From assembly GCA_049568075.1 (NCBI GenBank), contig CP144911.1: 64,000 bases of DNA; one strand, 5' to 3'. The notes under the pieces are model-generated. The model saw only the letters and a program-made list of their open reading frames with translations. It searched no databases and had not been told where the DNA came from. Shown here piece after piece: positions 47,271 to 64,000 of this stretch. Each line of letters opens with the position of its first letter. Position 1 is the first letter of the stretch. Position numbers and translations under genes: made by a program. The stretch comes from Gottfriedia sp049568075. Lineage in GTDB: Bacteria; Bacillota; Bacilli; Bacillales; Bacillaceae_G.

Positions 47271-48368
47271 CTAATTCTTTATAATGCTTTCAATTTCTTC
47301 TATTAATTCAGACTGAATTTTATCAACTTTTGCAAAATCCATAGCTCCAATATAAATAGCTTCTAGTTCATCTCTAAGCACCTTAGCTTCTGCCAAATAA
47401 GATATTGCTTCTTTCATTTTATCTTTATATGAATTTGTTGTTCTTTCGATTTCTGTTGCGTATTTCTCATCTGTTCCTGGCGTAATACATCTTTCGTACA
47501 TATCAATAATCTCGTCATTTTCACGATCAGGAAAATATTCATGTGGTGCTGTACTGTCAAAGATCGCAATGCCTTTTTCCGGAATAATTACCATATCCAG
47601 ACTGTTTGGATCAAATCCACAATGATAAATCTCTACATCAAATCCTCGTTCTTCCCCTGCAGCTGCTATTTTCTTTAACATTGTTGATTTACCGGAACCA
47701 GCTCTACCTTTAATAAAATATCGCTTTTCAATATCTTCTGTTAAATTTTGAATATAATCAACCGCGCCACTTGGAGTTGCTGCACCTAAAAATCTATGTT
47801 TTACTTTGGAGACTTTTTCAGTATTGCTGTCACTACCATAAAAAAGCGCTATCAATTCGTTAGTCAGTTTATTTGCCTCTACAAAGTCCATATTGGAAAT
47901 ATAAACTGTTTCAATTTCATCATGAGCCTTTAACGAAGCAGCAAATGTATCATAAGCTGTTTGAAACTTTTTAGAAATCTCATCATTTAGTGATAGTATT
48001 GCTTCCTTGTGTACGGATAATTTCTTAGAATCCCAAGCAATACCTAAATTCACATATTCCTCAATAACTCCTGGAGCTTTCGGTTCAATTACATGTGGTG
48101 CCGTTCCGTCTACTATACCAATTTGAAATTTCGGGATAATTAAGCCATCAACTGAATTTGTATCTGAAGAACAATGTAAATATTCAATATCGATTCCCTT
48201 ATTTACAATTAGTTCTCCAATTGTTTTCATTAATGTTGATTTCCCAGTACCTGGACCACCTTTTAGAATGAATAGTTTATCTAAATCCTCTAAAGCTGAG
48301 TCATAGAGATTATAAAACCCTTTTGCAGTATTACCACCTGCATAATAATTGAGTATTTTTCCTCTCAT
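47271..48368 (-). CDS. ATPase with two tandem P-loop domains (PRK06851-like)
   Basis: 365 residues from ATG at 48368 (MRGKILNYYAGGNTAKGF), with GGAGGG six bases upstream. Two homologous halves: the first has the Walker A KGGPGTGKSTLMKTIG (about 37-52) followed by EYLHCSSDTNSVDGLIIP and GIVDGTAPHVIEP; the second has KGRAGSGKSTMLKKIA (about 210-225) followed by EIYHCGFDPNSLDMVIIP and AIFDSTAPHEYFP. Both have the same order of motifs (Walker A, HCxxDxxSxD, Dx-T-A-P-H), so the gene arose by internal duplication. Each half ends in a long helix. The family occurs in bacilli and clostridia as conserved hypothetical; function unknown. Confidence 0.85.
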   Translation of the reverse strand: MRGKILNYYAGGNTAKGFYNLYDSALEDLDKLFILKGGPGTGKSTLMKTIGELIVNKGIDIEYLHCSSDTNSVDGLIIPKFQIGIVDGTAPHVIEPKAPGVIEEYVNLGIAWDSKKLSVHKEAILSLNDEISKKFQTAYDTFAASLKAHDEIETVYISNMDFVEANKLTNELIALFYGSDSNTEKVSKVKHRFLGAATPSGAVDYIQNLTEDIEKRYFIKGRAGSGKSTMLKKIAAAGEERGFDVEIYHCGFDPNSLDMVIIPEKGIAIFDSTAPHEYFPDRENDEIIDMYERCITPGTDEKYATEIERTTNSYKDKMKEAISYLAEAKVLRDELEAIYIGAMDFAKVDKIQSELIEEIESIIKN

Positions 48369-48567
48369 CTTTTTCCCTCCATTCAATCTAAGTTATGTAG
48401 ATTTATTATTAAGGGTGTTTGCCCAGTATTAATATTATTGTTTACTTTATTAATTTTAATGTTTATCCAAAGTTGTTGGTGATTCTTAAGTTTGTCTTTT
48501 AGATTTCGGATATTTTCATTTTATATATAATGTCATGATAAGAACTAACATTTCCAAATTTGAACAT

Positions 48568-48600
48568 AAAAAACATCAGCCAAATAGCTGATGTTTTTGT
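48568..48600 (-). terminator. Terminator of rrn operon 1
   Basis: On the minus strand AAACATCAGC and GCTGATGTTT form a 10-bp stem with a six-base loop, followed by TTTTATG. It directly follows the 5S gene. The same stem sequence recurs after rrn operon 2 and after the mutS2-like gene. Confidence 0.9.
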
Positions 48601-48603
48601 TTA

Positions 48604-48717
48604 CCAGGCGACGTTCTACTCTCACAGGGGGAAACCCCCAACTACCATCGACGCAAAAGAGCTTAACTGCCGTGTTCGGTATGGGAACGGGTGTGACCTC
48701 TTTGCCATAATCACCTG
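48604..48717 (-). rRNA. rrf: 5S ribosomal RNA (operon 1)
   Basis: The minus strand has the characteristic GGTCACACCCGTTCCCATAC, CCGAACACGGCAGTTAAGC and GATGGTAGTTGGGGG blocks, with the terminal arms CAGGTGATT and CGTCGCCTGG pairing. Ends were set by this pairing, to within a few bases. Confidence 0.95.
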
Positions 48718-48778
48718 ATTTGTATTGAGTTGTACTTCGTACCTTCAAAACTAGATAATGTCATTATCAAACTTGTTA

Positions 48779-51713
<2,935 letters not shown>

Positions 51714-51863
51714 AATTTTAAAACTAATTGAATTAAACTTACGCAGTTTAATGAATGACATTATCTAGTTTTCAAGGTACAAAGTTGAGAGTGAACTCTC
51801 AAAACTAAACAAAACAATGAAGAAACATTTTCATACATGAACCATCGGTTCATGATGTCTCCA

Positions 51864-53416
<1,553 letters not shown>

Positions 53417-53521
53417 AGTTAAGTTTAAATCTTGTATTGCTCAAAAAACTAATAATTGACGTTTACTTCATGTTTTGTTTAGTTTTCAAAGTTCACCTTG
53501 TCGCTCAGAGGCGACTTTAAT

Positions 53522-53551
53522 ATAATAACATTTTGTTGAACAACTTGTCAA
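53522..53551 (-). promoter_or_regulatory. rrn operon 1 proximal promoter (P2)
   Basis: TTGACA, 18 bases, TATTAT, ending about 100 bases before 16S. The same element is at the matching position of operon 2. Confidence 0.75.
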
Positions 53552-53607
53552 CAACTTATTTTATATTTTTCGTTGTTCGAACTTGTTTTGTCGTGACAAC
53601 ATAAACA

Positions 53608-53636
53608 AATATACCATCTCGTCCAAATGATTGCAA
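53608..53636 (-). promoter_or_regulatory. rrn operon 1 distal promoter (P1)
   Basis: TTGCAA, 17 bases, TATATT. Tandem promoters are usual for Bacillus rrn operons. This element is conserved in operon 2. Confidence 0.7.
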
Positions 53637-53765
53637 GCATTTCTTTACAAAAAATTAATAAAAGTTTTATACGCTCTTTTTTTGAAACTTTCTATATATA
53701 TTGCTCTGTTAATTTTAGTGAGGAAACACTAATATTAGGTTTGTTATAATCCAAAATCCATTCAT

Positions 53766-54298
53766 TTAAATATCATATATATCTCTTATTGTGTCGGGTA
53801 AAGTTGCCAATAAATCATACCCTCTGTCATCGTAAATGTGAAAGATCGTTTTCTTGTTAATATTGATAAAATATACTCTATGAAAAACCCTCGGACTAAA
53901 ATCATGGTTGCATATTGCTTTTAACAAAGAATGGTATTTGAATTCATTCGTATTACTTTTTAAACTAAATCTATGCGTTTTATATGTTCCTTCTTCGTCA
54001 ACTTCAGGAAAAACATATGGCTTCGTTTGATGCTTTATGGTAGAAAGTTCACTAATTTACGTTTAATTTGTTTACCTCTTTCAAAATCATTTACATCCAT
54101 TACGACAAATATATCTTCTATTGATGAGTGTATCGCTTCAAATAAAGTGATTGCCCTTTTATAACATGCCAATATATATGGGTTATCAGGATAATCATAA
54201 CCCCTTTCCCACTCTACCCCAAGTTCAAATCGTATCCCAATATCCCAATTGTAAAACAAAGGTGGTCTAAGTTCTAAATTAGGAAATACTTCTTTCAA
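53766..54298 (-). pseudogene. DUF3885-family protein, frameshifted and internally shortened
   Basis: The first part reads KEVFPNLELRPPLFYNWDIG, then IRFELGVEWERGYDYPDNPY and DIFVVMDVNDFERGKQIKRK, matching the N-terminal half of DUF3885 proteins, and then stops at 54035. Another frame goes on with KTHRFSLKSNTNEFKYHSLL, AICNHDFSPRVFHRVYF and IYDDRGYDLLATLPDTIRD, the C-terminal half, until a stop at 53766. A small deletion and frameshift therefore lie near 54035. The start region also has no good ATG; a stop lies just ahead of the homology. The family is of unknown function. It is stranded between two rrn operons. Confidence 0.75.
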
Positions 54299-54764
54299 GA
54301 AGTTGTTAAGTATCAGTCAAACACCTCATAAAATCTATAAATCAAATAAACATAGACTCAATATTGAGTCTGGACAAACTCAACAATCATAAGTAACTGT
54401 CATTTCAAATACAAATGATGTGAGCAATCACTCTTTAATGTCGTGTTTTGTACTTTCGTTACTCAGACTATCAACAAACTGAACAAACTAAGTAATTAAT
54501 AAGATACTTTGTAGCTACTTTCTTATGCAGCCTATAACATTATTTCATTCGATAATGTAGACAATTTCCATTTTGAATATGATCCAAACTTTTTATTACA
54601 CTTTCTTTTCGTCAGATAGAAAGTGATGATGCTATTTTCCGTTTTCTTTAGCGTATCCTACAACAAAAACTTAACCGTGTCAGTTGACTTTCGATCACTC
54701 CTGGAATTAATTTCTATTTACTAAGTAAAATTTTAAGTAAGTCTATCGTTTTCATTTTCCAACA
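54299..54764. other. Intergenic region ahead of the DUF3885 remnant
   Basis: About 465 AT-rich bases between the pseudogene and the rrn operon 2 terminator. I see no open frame with a ribosome site, no repeat and no tRNA. Confidence 0.4.
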
Positions 54765-54796
54765 CAAAAAAACATCAGCTATTATGCTGATGTTTC
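54765..54796 (-). terminator. Terminator of rrn operon 2
   Basis: On the minus strand AAACATCAGC and GCTGATGTTT make a 10-bp stem with a short loop followed by TTTTTG. Same stem as in operon 1, different loop. Confidence 0.9.
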
Positions 54797-54802
54797 TTGT
54801 TA

Positions 54803-54916
54803 CCAGGCGACGTTCTACTCTCACAGGGGGAAACCCCCAACTACCATCGACGCAAAAGAGCTTAACTGCCGTGTTCGGTATGGGAACGGGTGTGACCTCT
54901 TTGCCATAATCACCTG
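54803..54916 (-). rRNA. rrf: 5S ribosomal RNA (operon 2)
   Basis: Identical in the region read to the copy at 48604-48717 with the same conserved blocks. Confidence 0.95.
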
Positions 54917-54977
54917 ATTTGTATTGAGTTGTACTTCGTACCCTCAAAACTAGATAATGTCATTATCAAACTTGTTA

Positions 54978-57912
<2,935 letters not shown>

Positions 57913-58062
57913 AATTTTAAAACTAATTGAATTAAACTTACGCAGTTTAATGAATGACATTATCTAGTTTTCAAGGTACAAAGTTGAGAGTGAACTCTCA
58001 AAACTAAACAAAACAATGAAGAAACATTTTCATACATGAACCATCGGTTCATGATGTCTCCA

Positions 58063-59615
<1,553 letters not shown>

Positions 59616-59720
59616 AGTTAAGTTTAAATCTTGTATTGCTCAAAAAACTAATAATTGACGTTTACTTCATGTTTTGTTTAGTTTTCAAAGTTCACCTTGT
59701 CGCTCAGAGGCGACTTTAAT

Positions 59721-59750
59721 ATAATAACATTTTGTTGAACAACTTGTCAA
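59721..59750 (-). promoter_or_regulatory. rrn operon 2 proximal promoter (P2)
   Basis: TTGACA, 18 bases, TATTAT, same as in operon 1. Confidence 0.75.
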
Positions 59751-59806
59751 CAACTTATTTTATATTTTTCGTTGTTCGAACTTATTTTGTCGTGACAACA
59801 TAAACA

Positions 59807-59835
59807 AATATAACATCTCGTCCAAATCATTGCAA
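59807..59835 (-). promoter_or_regulatory. rrn operon 2 distal promoter (P1)
   Basis: TTGCAA, 17 bases, TATATT. The spacer differs from operon 1 at two positions, but both hexamers are kept. Confidence 0.7.
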
Positions 59836-59864
59836 GCATTTCTTTACAAAAAGTTAACAAAAAT

Positions 59865-59880
59865 AAATTTACGTAAATTT
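59865..59880. promoter_or_regulatory. Perfect 16-bp palindrome (possible operator)
   Basis: AAATTTACGTAAATTT lies between the rrn operon 2 promoters and the divergent Asn/Arg-rich protein gene. It is AT-rich, so chance is possible, but its perfection and place suit a protein-binding site. Confidence 0.35.
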
Positions 59881-59975
59881 CAAACAAATTAATTAGTTAA
59901 TTGTACAACTAGGTAAAAGTACAAGCACAAACTATCCCTCTTCCATAGATTAGTACAAGAAAAGGAGGAATTGTT

Positions 59976-60476
59976 ATGCAATGTAATGAAGCCCATCAAT
60001 TATGTAATAATTTTAGAGGGCAGGTTGTACGTATTTTCGATAAAGAAGGAAACGAGCACGTTGGACGTATTACTAGAGTAACTGAAGATCGAGTTTTTAT
60101 TGAACCAGTAAATCAAAATCGTCAGAACTCTAATAGATCATCAAATCGCAATAGAAGTAATATGAACAGAAACCATTCTAATAGAGATTTCTCAGAAAGA
60201 AATTTTTCAAATAGAAGTAACCGTAATGAAAATCGTTTTGATAATATGTTCGGTAATCGCTTTGACAATAGATTCGATGACCGAGTTGATGATCGATTCG
60301 ATAGAAGATTTGACAGAAGGTTTGATAGAAGATTTGATAGAAGAGACGAAAGAAGAGACGATAGAGATTTTGACAGAGATGGATTTAGATGCGGATTCTT
60401 CGGCTGTGGGTTCGGTATTTCAATTGCACTTGGTTTTGTTGCAGGAGTCGCATTAGCTGCATTATTCTTTTTTTAA
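59976..60476 (+). CDS. Asn/Arg/Asp-rich low-complexity protein with hydrophobic C-terminus
   Basis: 166 residues, ATG preceded by AAAGGAGGA. Three parts: a small ordered N-terminal domain (about 1-45) with FRGQVVRIFDKEGNEHVGRI and DRVFIEPV, which looks like a compact SH3-like beta-barrel; a long unstructured stretch rich in Asn, Ser, Arg then Asp, Phe, Arg, including four FDRR-type repeats (about 107-125); and a Cys/Gly turn (RCGFFGCGFG) followed by a membrane-like tail ISIALGFVAGVALAALFFF. I recall Bacillus proteins with the same N-terminal and C-terminal parts but a glycine-rich middle. Function unknown; a membrane- or spore-surface-associated protein is a guess. Confidence 0.75.
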   Translation: MQCNEAHQLCNNFRGQVVRIFDKEGNEHVGRITRVTEDRVFIEPVNQNRQNSNRSSNRNRSNMNRNHSNRDFSERNFSNRSNRNENRFDNMFGNRFDNRFDDRVDDRFDRRFDRRFDRRFDRRDERRDDRDFDRDGFRCGFFGCGFGISIALGFVAGVALAALFFF

Positions 60477-60506
60477 TAGCTCAATATAATCTTATATTCA
60501 ATTACT

Positions 60507-60560
60507 GTGGGTTTGTCTCTTTGGTCAATTGCTGACTTTTGAGACCCCCTTTTATTTTAT
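60507..60560 (+). terminator. Possible terminator after the low-complexity protein gene
   Basis: GGTTTGTCTC pairs with GAGACCCCC, with further GGTCA/TGAC pairing inside, and is followed by CTTTTATTTTA. The stem has mismatches and the T-run is interrupted. Confidence 0.45.
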
Positions 60561-60649
60561 GGGTGAAAAGGTTATGAAACATCCTCAATATACTTTTAAT
60601 TACTAATACAAAAATAATTTCCTCTCATTAGTTAAAGGATAAAAGCATT

Positions 60650-60793
60650 ATGAAAAAAATCATTCAAGTCATTATAATTATATTCATACTTTTCTTATGT
60701 ACATATGCCTTTATATTTTCCAAAACATTTTTAATCATAAATAAAGTAGAGATTAATAAGCATTTTCCAATCTATCCTCATGGTGACCGTTAA
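60650..60793 (+). CDS. Small single-span membrane or secreted peptide
   Basis: 47 residues: MKKIIQVIIIIFILFLCTYA, then FIFSKTFLIINKVEINKHFP and a short end, with AAGGAT ahead of the ATG. One strong hydrophobic segment after two lysines suggests an N-terminal anchor or signal. It lies 55 bases before the broken phosphotransferase gene in the same direction and could share its transcript. No family recognised. Confidence 0.5.
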   Translation: MKKIIQVIIIIFILFLCTYAFIFSKTFLIINKVEINKHFPIYPHGDR

Positions 60794-60847
60794 TTAATAA
60801 GAGTATACTTAAATAAGTACATTATTAATAATGAAGGTGAGGATTTT

Positions 60848-61712
60848 ATGCAAATAGAATCATTAATAAATGATTTATCAAACATGAATTTAATTAACAA
60901 AAAAGAAATTAAATACACTCAACTAACAGGTGGAACATCAAGCAGTATATATCTCCTAAGTAATATAAAAAACGATAGTAAATATATAGTTAAATTAAAT
61001 GATCCTCGTGTACTAGAATCAGAAGCATATTTTCTTAATTTCTATAATAAAGTAGATATAGGCCAATTTACTATTTGCTGAAAAAACATTTAAATACATA
61101 GTTTATCCATTCATTCCAGGTAGCGCAAACTATGATAAAAAAGACAAAAATGAATTACTTATATTACTTGTTAAACAGTTAATAAATAATTATGAATCCT
61201 ACCCTAATGCTCCAGGTTGGGGATGGGCAGATGAATTATCGAATTCATGGTCAGATTTTCTTATGAGTAGAATGACAGAGTCTTTTAAAATTTTAGATTC
61301 GTATTTAGAAAAGCCAGATCATACACTTATCTTTTCTATTATAAACAATTCAGATCTAATCACTTTTCAAGGAGAACCTTTTTTATTACACGGTGACTGT
61401 GGTATACATAATTTTATCTTTAATAATGGCATGTTAAGCGGCATTATTGATCCTACTCCAGTGTTTGGAGATCCACTTTATGATTTAATATATGCGTTTT
61501 GTTCTTCACCAGACAATCTAACAAAAGAGACAATTTCTACTGCAGTTAATCATTTGAAATTTTTACAAAATAATGATTCTCACATAATATATAAAAACGT
61601 ATTGGTTGGATTATATTTTAGGTTAGCAACATGTATAAGACATCACCCAAATGATTTGGACGAATACTTAGTAGCCTGGAATTATTGGACTAGCTTGGTT
61701 AAATCCACGTGA
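60848..61712 (+). pseudogene. Aminoglycoside/choline phosphotransferase family protein, one frameshift
   Basis: The first frame (60848-61081) begins MQIESLINDLSNMNLINK and has LTGGTSSSIYLLS and YIVKLND, the N-lobe nucleotide-binding region. It then stops. The next frame carries straight on with NLLFAEKTFKYIVYPFIPGS, the catalytic loop LLHGDCGIHNFIFNN (Asp and Asn of the Brenner motif) and IIDPTPVFGDPLYDLIYAF (metal-binding Asp), ending at 61712. Combined length is about 287 residues, near the family norm. One base change near 61064 separates them. Substrates of this broad family include aminoglycosides, choline and macrolides; nothing here settles which. GGTGAGG precedes the start. Confidence 0.8.
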
Positions 61713-61782
61713 AATTTAAAACTATTAACAGTCTGATACTTTGGATTTAATCCAAATCCGGTAAGCTGGAGTTAATTCGAAC

Positions 61783-61813
61783 AAAAAAGATAAGCTATTA
61801 TGCCTATCTTTTT
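61783..61813 (-). terminator. Terminator of the methyltransferase gene
   Basis: On the minus strand AAAAAGATA pairs with TATCTTTTTT around about twelve bases; T-run follows. The stem overlaps the stop codon of the methyltransferase. It may act on both strands. Confidence 0.7.
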
Positions 61814-62517
61814 CTACATAGAAATACTCTGTATCCTAACACATCTTTATAGCGCACTAGTATTTCTTGAAATCTATGAAGTAATTCAATTCCCTCTGGT
61901 GGCAACTTTTGAAATGGTAGTGAATCAGTTGAGTTTGTTGATGTATTCATTACTGTATTTCCTTTAAGGATTTTATAATCTCTAAAGCCCCCTTTGATTA
62001 ATGCTTGTTCCCACTCTCTTACCGTTTTTACTTTTGAAATGCCATAAACATCCTTTATTTCGCTTTCTTCTTTTAGTGTTAGTGGTCTCTCTGATGTCAT
62101 TTCTATAGCAAGAAAATATCCACCTTTTTTTAACACTCTTACATATTCTTGTATTGATTTATCTACATTTGTGAAGCTTGTTACTGATTCCGAAATAATA
62201 ATATCAAATGAATTATCTTTAAAAGGCAGGTTTTCTGCACTTGCTTGATGCAGAGTAACTGGAATTTTCTTTTTGTTAAATCGTTTTCGTGCATTTGCCA
62301 ACATCCGACTGTTTATATCGATTGTTGTAATTGGGCATTTATAAGTTTCATATAAATAGCTAGCAGTTTTACCCGAACCGCATCCAACCTCTAAAACTTG
62401 GCTATCTGAATTCAGCGGAAGAAATCTTAATGTTTTTTTTGTTAAATCAAACCCACCTGGATGTGCATCTTCAATATTTAACGTGGCAATTAAATCTATA
62501 TAAGAAAATTTCCTCAT
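61804..62517 (-). CDS. Class I SAM-dependent methyltransferase
   Basis: 237 residues. Methyltransf_11-type Rossmann fold: SAM-binding motif I VLEVGCGSGKTASYLYE (about 41-57), acidic residue of motif II in TTIDINSRML, motif III/IV region ASAENLPFKDNSFDIIISES and the strand VLKKGGYFLAIEM. Closest in style to UbiE/COQ5-like small-molecule methyltransferases, but no substrate domain is recognisable. It is a single gene between the phosphotransferase remnant (convergent) and the mutS2-like gene. Function beyond methyl transfer unknown. Confidence 0.85.
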   Translation of the reverse strand: MRKFSYIDLIATLNIEDAHPGGFDLTKKTLRFLPLNSDSQVLEVGCGSGKTASYLYETYKCPITTIDINSRMLANARKRFNKKKIPVTLHQASAENLPFKDNSFDIIISESVTSFTNVDKSIQEYVRVLKKGGYFLAIEMTSERPLTLKEESEIKDVYGISKVKTVREWEQALIKGGFRDYKILKGNTVMNTSTNSTDSLPFQKLPPEGIELLHRFQEILVRYKDVLGYRVFLCRKR

Positions 62518-62611
62518 ATTAAGACCCCAATCATGTAGTTTGGTATAGTCTATTCATATAAGCTTAAATTTGTTTTGTATTCTTGAAAACATTGAATTTT
62601 TTCTTAAATTC

Positions 62612-62644
62612 AAAAACATCAGCTTTTGGGCTGATGTTTTTGTT
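62612..62644 (-). terminator. Terminator of the mutS2-like gene
   Basis: On the minus strand AAAACATCAGC pairs with GCTGATGTTTTT over ten bases or more with a short loop, followed by TTTTTG. The stem is the same as in the two rrn terminators. Confidence 0.85.
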
Positions 62645-62689
62645 TGTATAAAAAGTGCAATAATTTGCTGATCGAAAATAGCCGTAATA

Positions 62690-64000
62690 TCACTTCCCGT
62701 TACTTCTCATTCCTTTTTGAATCTTTCGTAGTGCCTTTTTCGAACCTCGATCAATATCGTGCTGTAATTTCCTTGTCGCATAATCAAAAAATAATGTATC
62801 TAAGTCATATCCTTCTGGATAAAGTTCAGCTGCCTTTACTTCTAAAGTTACTCGTTTTTCATTCACTTCCAAAAATTCGCCATTGTAAAAAACAATGAGA
62901 TTGTAGAAATTATCGATTTCTTTATAGACAATTCCAAAGTTATCATAGTCTAATAATTTTACTCGATCACCTTTTCGATAGTTAACCTTTTCTTCAGATC
63001 TCAATTTGACAATCTTTGGTCTCCTTATTGCACTTTCATTTACTTTTTCTAATTGATATTCTTTATTTTCCATATATCCCTTCGCTCTTAGAAGTACATT
63101 TTCGCGAATATTCATTTTCTTAGAAATCCATAGAGCATTACTTTCTCCTGATTTCCCAATAATTAACTTATACATTGGTTCTAGTGTTTCGCTATTAAAT
63201 CGCATTGCTGCATTCATAAAGTCACTATGCATTTCTGAAAAACGTTTAATTTCACCATAATGGGTAGTTGCAACTGTAATACATCCCATGAGGTAAAATT
63301 CTTCTAATATAGAAATTGCTAGTGCAGATCCTTCATTCGGTTCCGTACCACTTCCGATTTCATCGAATAGTAAAAGTGTATTATTATTAGAAACACTCAT
63401 AATATCGGAAAGGTTTTTCATATGTGATGAGAATGTGCTTAGTGCATTCTCTAAACTTTGATTGTCACCAATATCAACAAAAATCTTTTCAAATACAGCA
63501 ATTTCAGTCCCCGTGTCTCCAATAATATGGAAACCTGACATTGTTGCTAAAGTTAGTAAACCAATTGTTTTCAGAACGACTGTCTTCCCACCCGCATTAG
63601 GTCCAGTAATGATTAAACTACGATAACTCTCTCCTATCTCAAAATTAAGAGGAACAACATTACCTGTTAATAGTGGATGTTTGCAATTAACTAACTTTAT
63701 ATATCCAAAGTCATTTAATTTCGGCTCAACTCCACCAATATGTTTGCTAAATTTAGCTTTAGCAAACACCATATCATATTGACTAATTAACTCCATATTT
63801 ATATTTATTTCATAAATGTTTTCTAAAATCATTCCTGAAAGAGTAGCTAAAATTTGATATTCTTCCATTGCCTCTTCAGCCTTCAGGCTTGCTAACTCAC
63901 TGTTTAATTTAGTTACTGTATTCGGTTCAATAAAGACTGTTGCCCCTTTAGAAGAAACTTCAATAATCGATCCAGGAACTTGCTTCTTAAAGGAAGCTTT
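62690..64000 (-). CDS. MutS2-like DNA-binding ATPase lacking a Smr domain (5' end outside window)
   Basis: The frame is open to the right edge, giving at least 436 C-terminal residues; the upstream residues KASFKKQVPGSIIEVSSKGA continue the core and lever region. Walker A in IITGPNAGGKTVVLKTIG, the signature region SLENALSTFSSHMKNLSDIM, Walker B in LLLFDEIGSGTEPNEGSALA and VATTHYGEIK are all intact. After a short KOW-like segment (YRKGDRVKLLDYDNFGIVYK) the protein ends at KIQKGMRSNGK, so it has no C-terminal Smr nuclease domain that true MutS2 proteins carry. It belongs to a shorter MutS2-like branch found in bacilli. The real role (ribosome rescue, recombination control) is not settled for this branch. 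Confidence 0.85.
   Translation of the reverse strand, partial: KASFKKQVPGSIIEVSSKGATVFIEPNTVTKLNSELASLKAEEAMEEYQILATLSGMILENIYEININMELISQYDMVFAKAKFSKHIGGVEPKLNDFGYIKLVNCKHPLLTGNVVPLNFEIGESYRSLIITGPNAGGKTVVLKTIGLLTLATMSGFHIIGDTGTEIAVFEKIFVDIGDNQSLENALSTFSSHMKNLSDIMSVSNNNTLLLFDEIGSGTEPNEGSALAISILEEFYLMGCITVATTHYGEIKRFSEMHSDFMNAAMRFNSETLEPMYKLIIGKSGESNALWISKKMNIRENVLLRAKGYMENKEYQLEKVNESAIRRPKIVKLRSEEKVNYRKGDRVKLLDYDNFGIVYKEIDNFYNLIVFYNGEFLEVNEKRVTLEVKAAELYPEGYDLDTLFFDYATRKLQHDIDRGSKKALRKIQKGMRSNGK

Overview
The window is chromosomal DNA of a low-GC Firmicute, most likely a member of the Bacillaceae. The evidence is the gene order purEKBCSQLFMNHD, pcrB-pcrA-ligA-camS, gatCAB, dagK, rlmCD, the guanine riboswitch ahead of purE, strong GGAGG ribosome binding sites, and Bacillus-type rRNA genes. 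Almost everything is coded on the minus strand, so the text below often reads from high to low coordinates.

Layout. 1-3564 is the 5' part of a very large secreted protein cut by the window edge. 3735-10339 is an amino-sugar or cell-wall salvage cluster: sugar kinase, MupG-like DUF871 protein, GlmU-like nucleotidyltransferase, SIS-domain protein, then a PRD/PTS-type regulator. 10691-18260 holds housekeeping genes (dihydrouridine synthase, rlmCD, dagK, gatB-gatA-gatC) plus a truncated formate/nitrite-type transporter on the plus strand. 18261-21200 is a decayed accessory patch: a long imperfect hairpin, a dCMP-deaminase-family gene, a broken small gene and a frameshifted rodA/ftsW homologue. 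21440-29354 has a P5C dehydrogenase and the camS-ligA-pcrA-pcrB block. 29943-42780 is the complete 12-gene purine operon, preceded by a recognisable promoter, guanine aptamer and terminator, and containing two intra-operon hairpins. 43261-48368 holds a large secreted subtilase and a tandem P-loop ATPase. 48568-59850 holds two near-identical tandem 16S-23S-5S operons without tRNA genes, separated by about 1.1 kb with a DUF3885 pseudogene. 59976-64000 has an Asn/Arg/Asp-rich small protein, a tiny membrane peptide, a frameshifted phosphotransferase, a methyltransferase and a MutS2-like ATPase cut by the right edge.

How the genes work together. The purine operon makes IMP from PRPP and is controlled by purine availability through the riboswitch. 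The two adjacent rrn operons, each with tandem promoters, supply rRNA. GatCAB makes Gln-tRNA(Gln) by transamidation. PcrA and LigA act in DNA metabolism. The 6-10 kb cluster is best read as catabolism or recycling of a wall-derived amino sugar, although no transporter lies in it.

I did not find a clear new defence or mobile system: no CRISPR array, no transposase and no prophage. The most unusual items are the giant secreted protein at the left edge, the permease-less amino-sugar cluster with a nucleotidyltransferase, two strong hairpins inside the purine operon, the 16S heterogeneity between the two rrn copies, and a concentration of broken accessory genes.
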